Source: Spirochaeta sp. (GTDB lineage: Bacteria; Spirochaetota; Spirochaetia; DSM-27196; Alkalispirochaetaceae). Taken from it: a stretch of 13,830 nt of DNA. Below the pieces are notes generated by a model. The model saw only the letters and a program-made list of their open reading frames with translations. It made no database searches and was not told where the DNA came from. The stretch is from the NCBI GenBank assembly GCA_027859055.1, contig JAQIBO010000297.1, positions 1-13,830 on the forward strand. The letters run 5' to 3'. Positions 13,632 through 13,830 of this stretch are shown here, one piece after another; within the stretch, counting starts at the first letter, position 1, and the number at the start of each line of letters is the position of its first letter. The position numbers and the translations under genes are program-made.

Positions 13632-13681
13632 GCGACGCGTCGATGAACGGGTTTCAGTCACCGCGGCGGTCCCGCAGTCGA

Positions 13682-13830
13682 TTACGCCCGAAAAACCGAT
13701 TCCCGGAGATACCGACCCGTGCGTAACGCCCACGCGGCGATCGTCAACGCCGGATTAACCGCGGCGGCGGAGGGAAATACGCTCCCATCGGCGACGAAGA
13801 GGTTTTCGACCTCGTGTGCCCGTCCCATCC
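13682..13830 (-). CDS. GMC-family flavin oxidoreductase, C-terminal fragment
   Basis: Only the last 49 residues are in the window; the gene continues past the right edge and its stop is TAA at 13684-13682. The readable sequence contains NLFVADGSVFPSAAAVNP followed by LTIAAWALR, the highly conserved C-terminal block of GMC oxidoreductases (glucose/choline/gluconate-type FAD dehydrogenases). The Asn of VNP is near the flavin in this family. The gene is GC-rich like aroA and is convergent with the RmlD-like gene. Family is confident; substrate is not readable. Confidence 0.85.
   Translation of the reverse strand, partial: MGRAHEVENLFVADGSVFPSAAAVNPALTIAAWALRTGRYLRESVFRA

Noticed and set aside
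13633..13642. Palindrome CGACGCGTCG after the RmlD-like gene
   Set aside because: No loop and no T-tract, so not a convincing terminator; short GC palindromes are expected here.
1..13830. CRISPR arrays, tRNA/rRNA genes, insertion sequences, integrase or attachment sites
   Set aside because: None seen: no regularly spaced repeats, no transposase or integrase-like protein, no RNA-gene signatures.

Overview
The window looks like chromosome from an anaerobic or facultatively anaerobic, free-living bacterium of moderately high GC. A spirochaete of the Spirochaeta type is my best guess, because the sugar-binding protein has the Spirochaetales-like post-signal sequence FASGQEE, the transporter genes carry no ATPase, and a glycyl radical enzyme sits with its activase. 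This assignment is inference; no rRNA or other marker gene is present.

Layout. (1) 1-1189, + strand: the 3' end of aroA (EPSP synthase), then a HAD-IB phosphatase. Both are GC-rich housekeeping-type genes. (2) 1276-7631, + strand: a promoter with direct repeats and an operator-like dyad drives a tightly packed five-gene operon. Its genes are a divergent ribulose-phosphate-3-epimerase-like TIM barrel, a Gfo/Idh/MocA oxidoreductase, an 818-residue glycyl radical enzyme (GRE), its radical-SAM activase, and a ROK-family protein that has lost the usual zinc/His motif. Three of the four junctions overlap and the fourth has a 17-bp gap. (3) 10800-7688, - strand: a CUT1-type carbohydrate ABC importer (binding protein, then two permeases). 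A strong hairpin lies between the binding protein and the permeases, and a terminator lies at the convergent end. (4) 10801-11008: a divergent regulatory region with three inverted repeats and promoters in both directions. (5) 11009-13631, + strand: a ROK sugar kinase that appears to start at a rare ATT codon, a DeoR-family repressor, and an RmlD-like NAD(P)-dependent reductase/epimerase. (6) 13682-13830, - strand: the C-terminus of a GMC-family flavin oxidoreductase, cut by the window edge.

How the genes may work together (inference). The importer brings in a sugar or sugar derivative, and a ROK kinase phosphorylates it. The Gfo/Idh/MocA and RmlD-like enzymes adjust its redox state or stereochemistry. 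The GRE then performs a radical C-O (or C-C) bond cleavage on a polyol or sugar phosphate, and the epimerase-like barrel handles the ketose-phosphate product. The DeoR repressor probably controls both the GRE operon and the divergent promoter: 18-bp GAAAG/TTTC dyads lie on both promoters and agree at 13 of 18 positions. I do not recognise this exact gene set as a named pathway. It is the best candidate here for an undescribed system, an anaerobic radical-based sugar catabolic locus.
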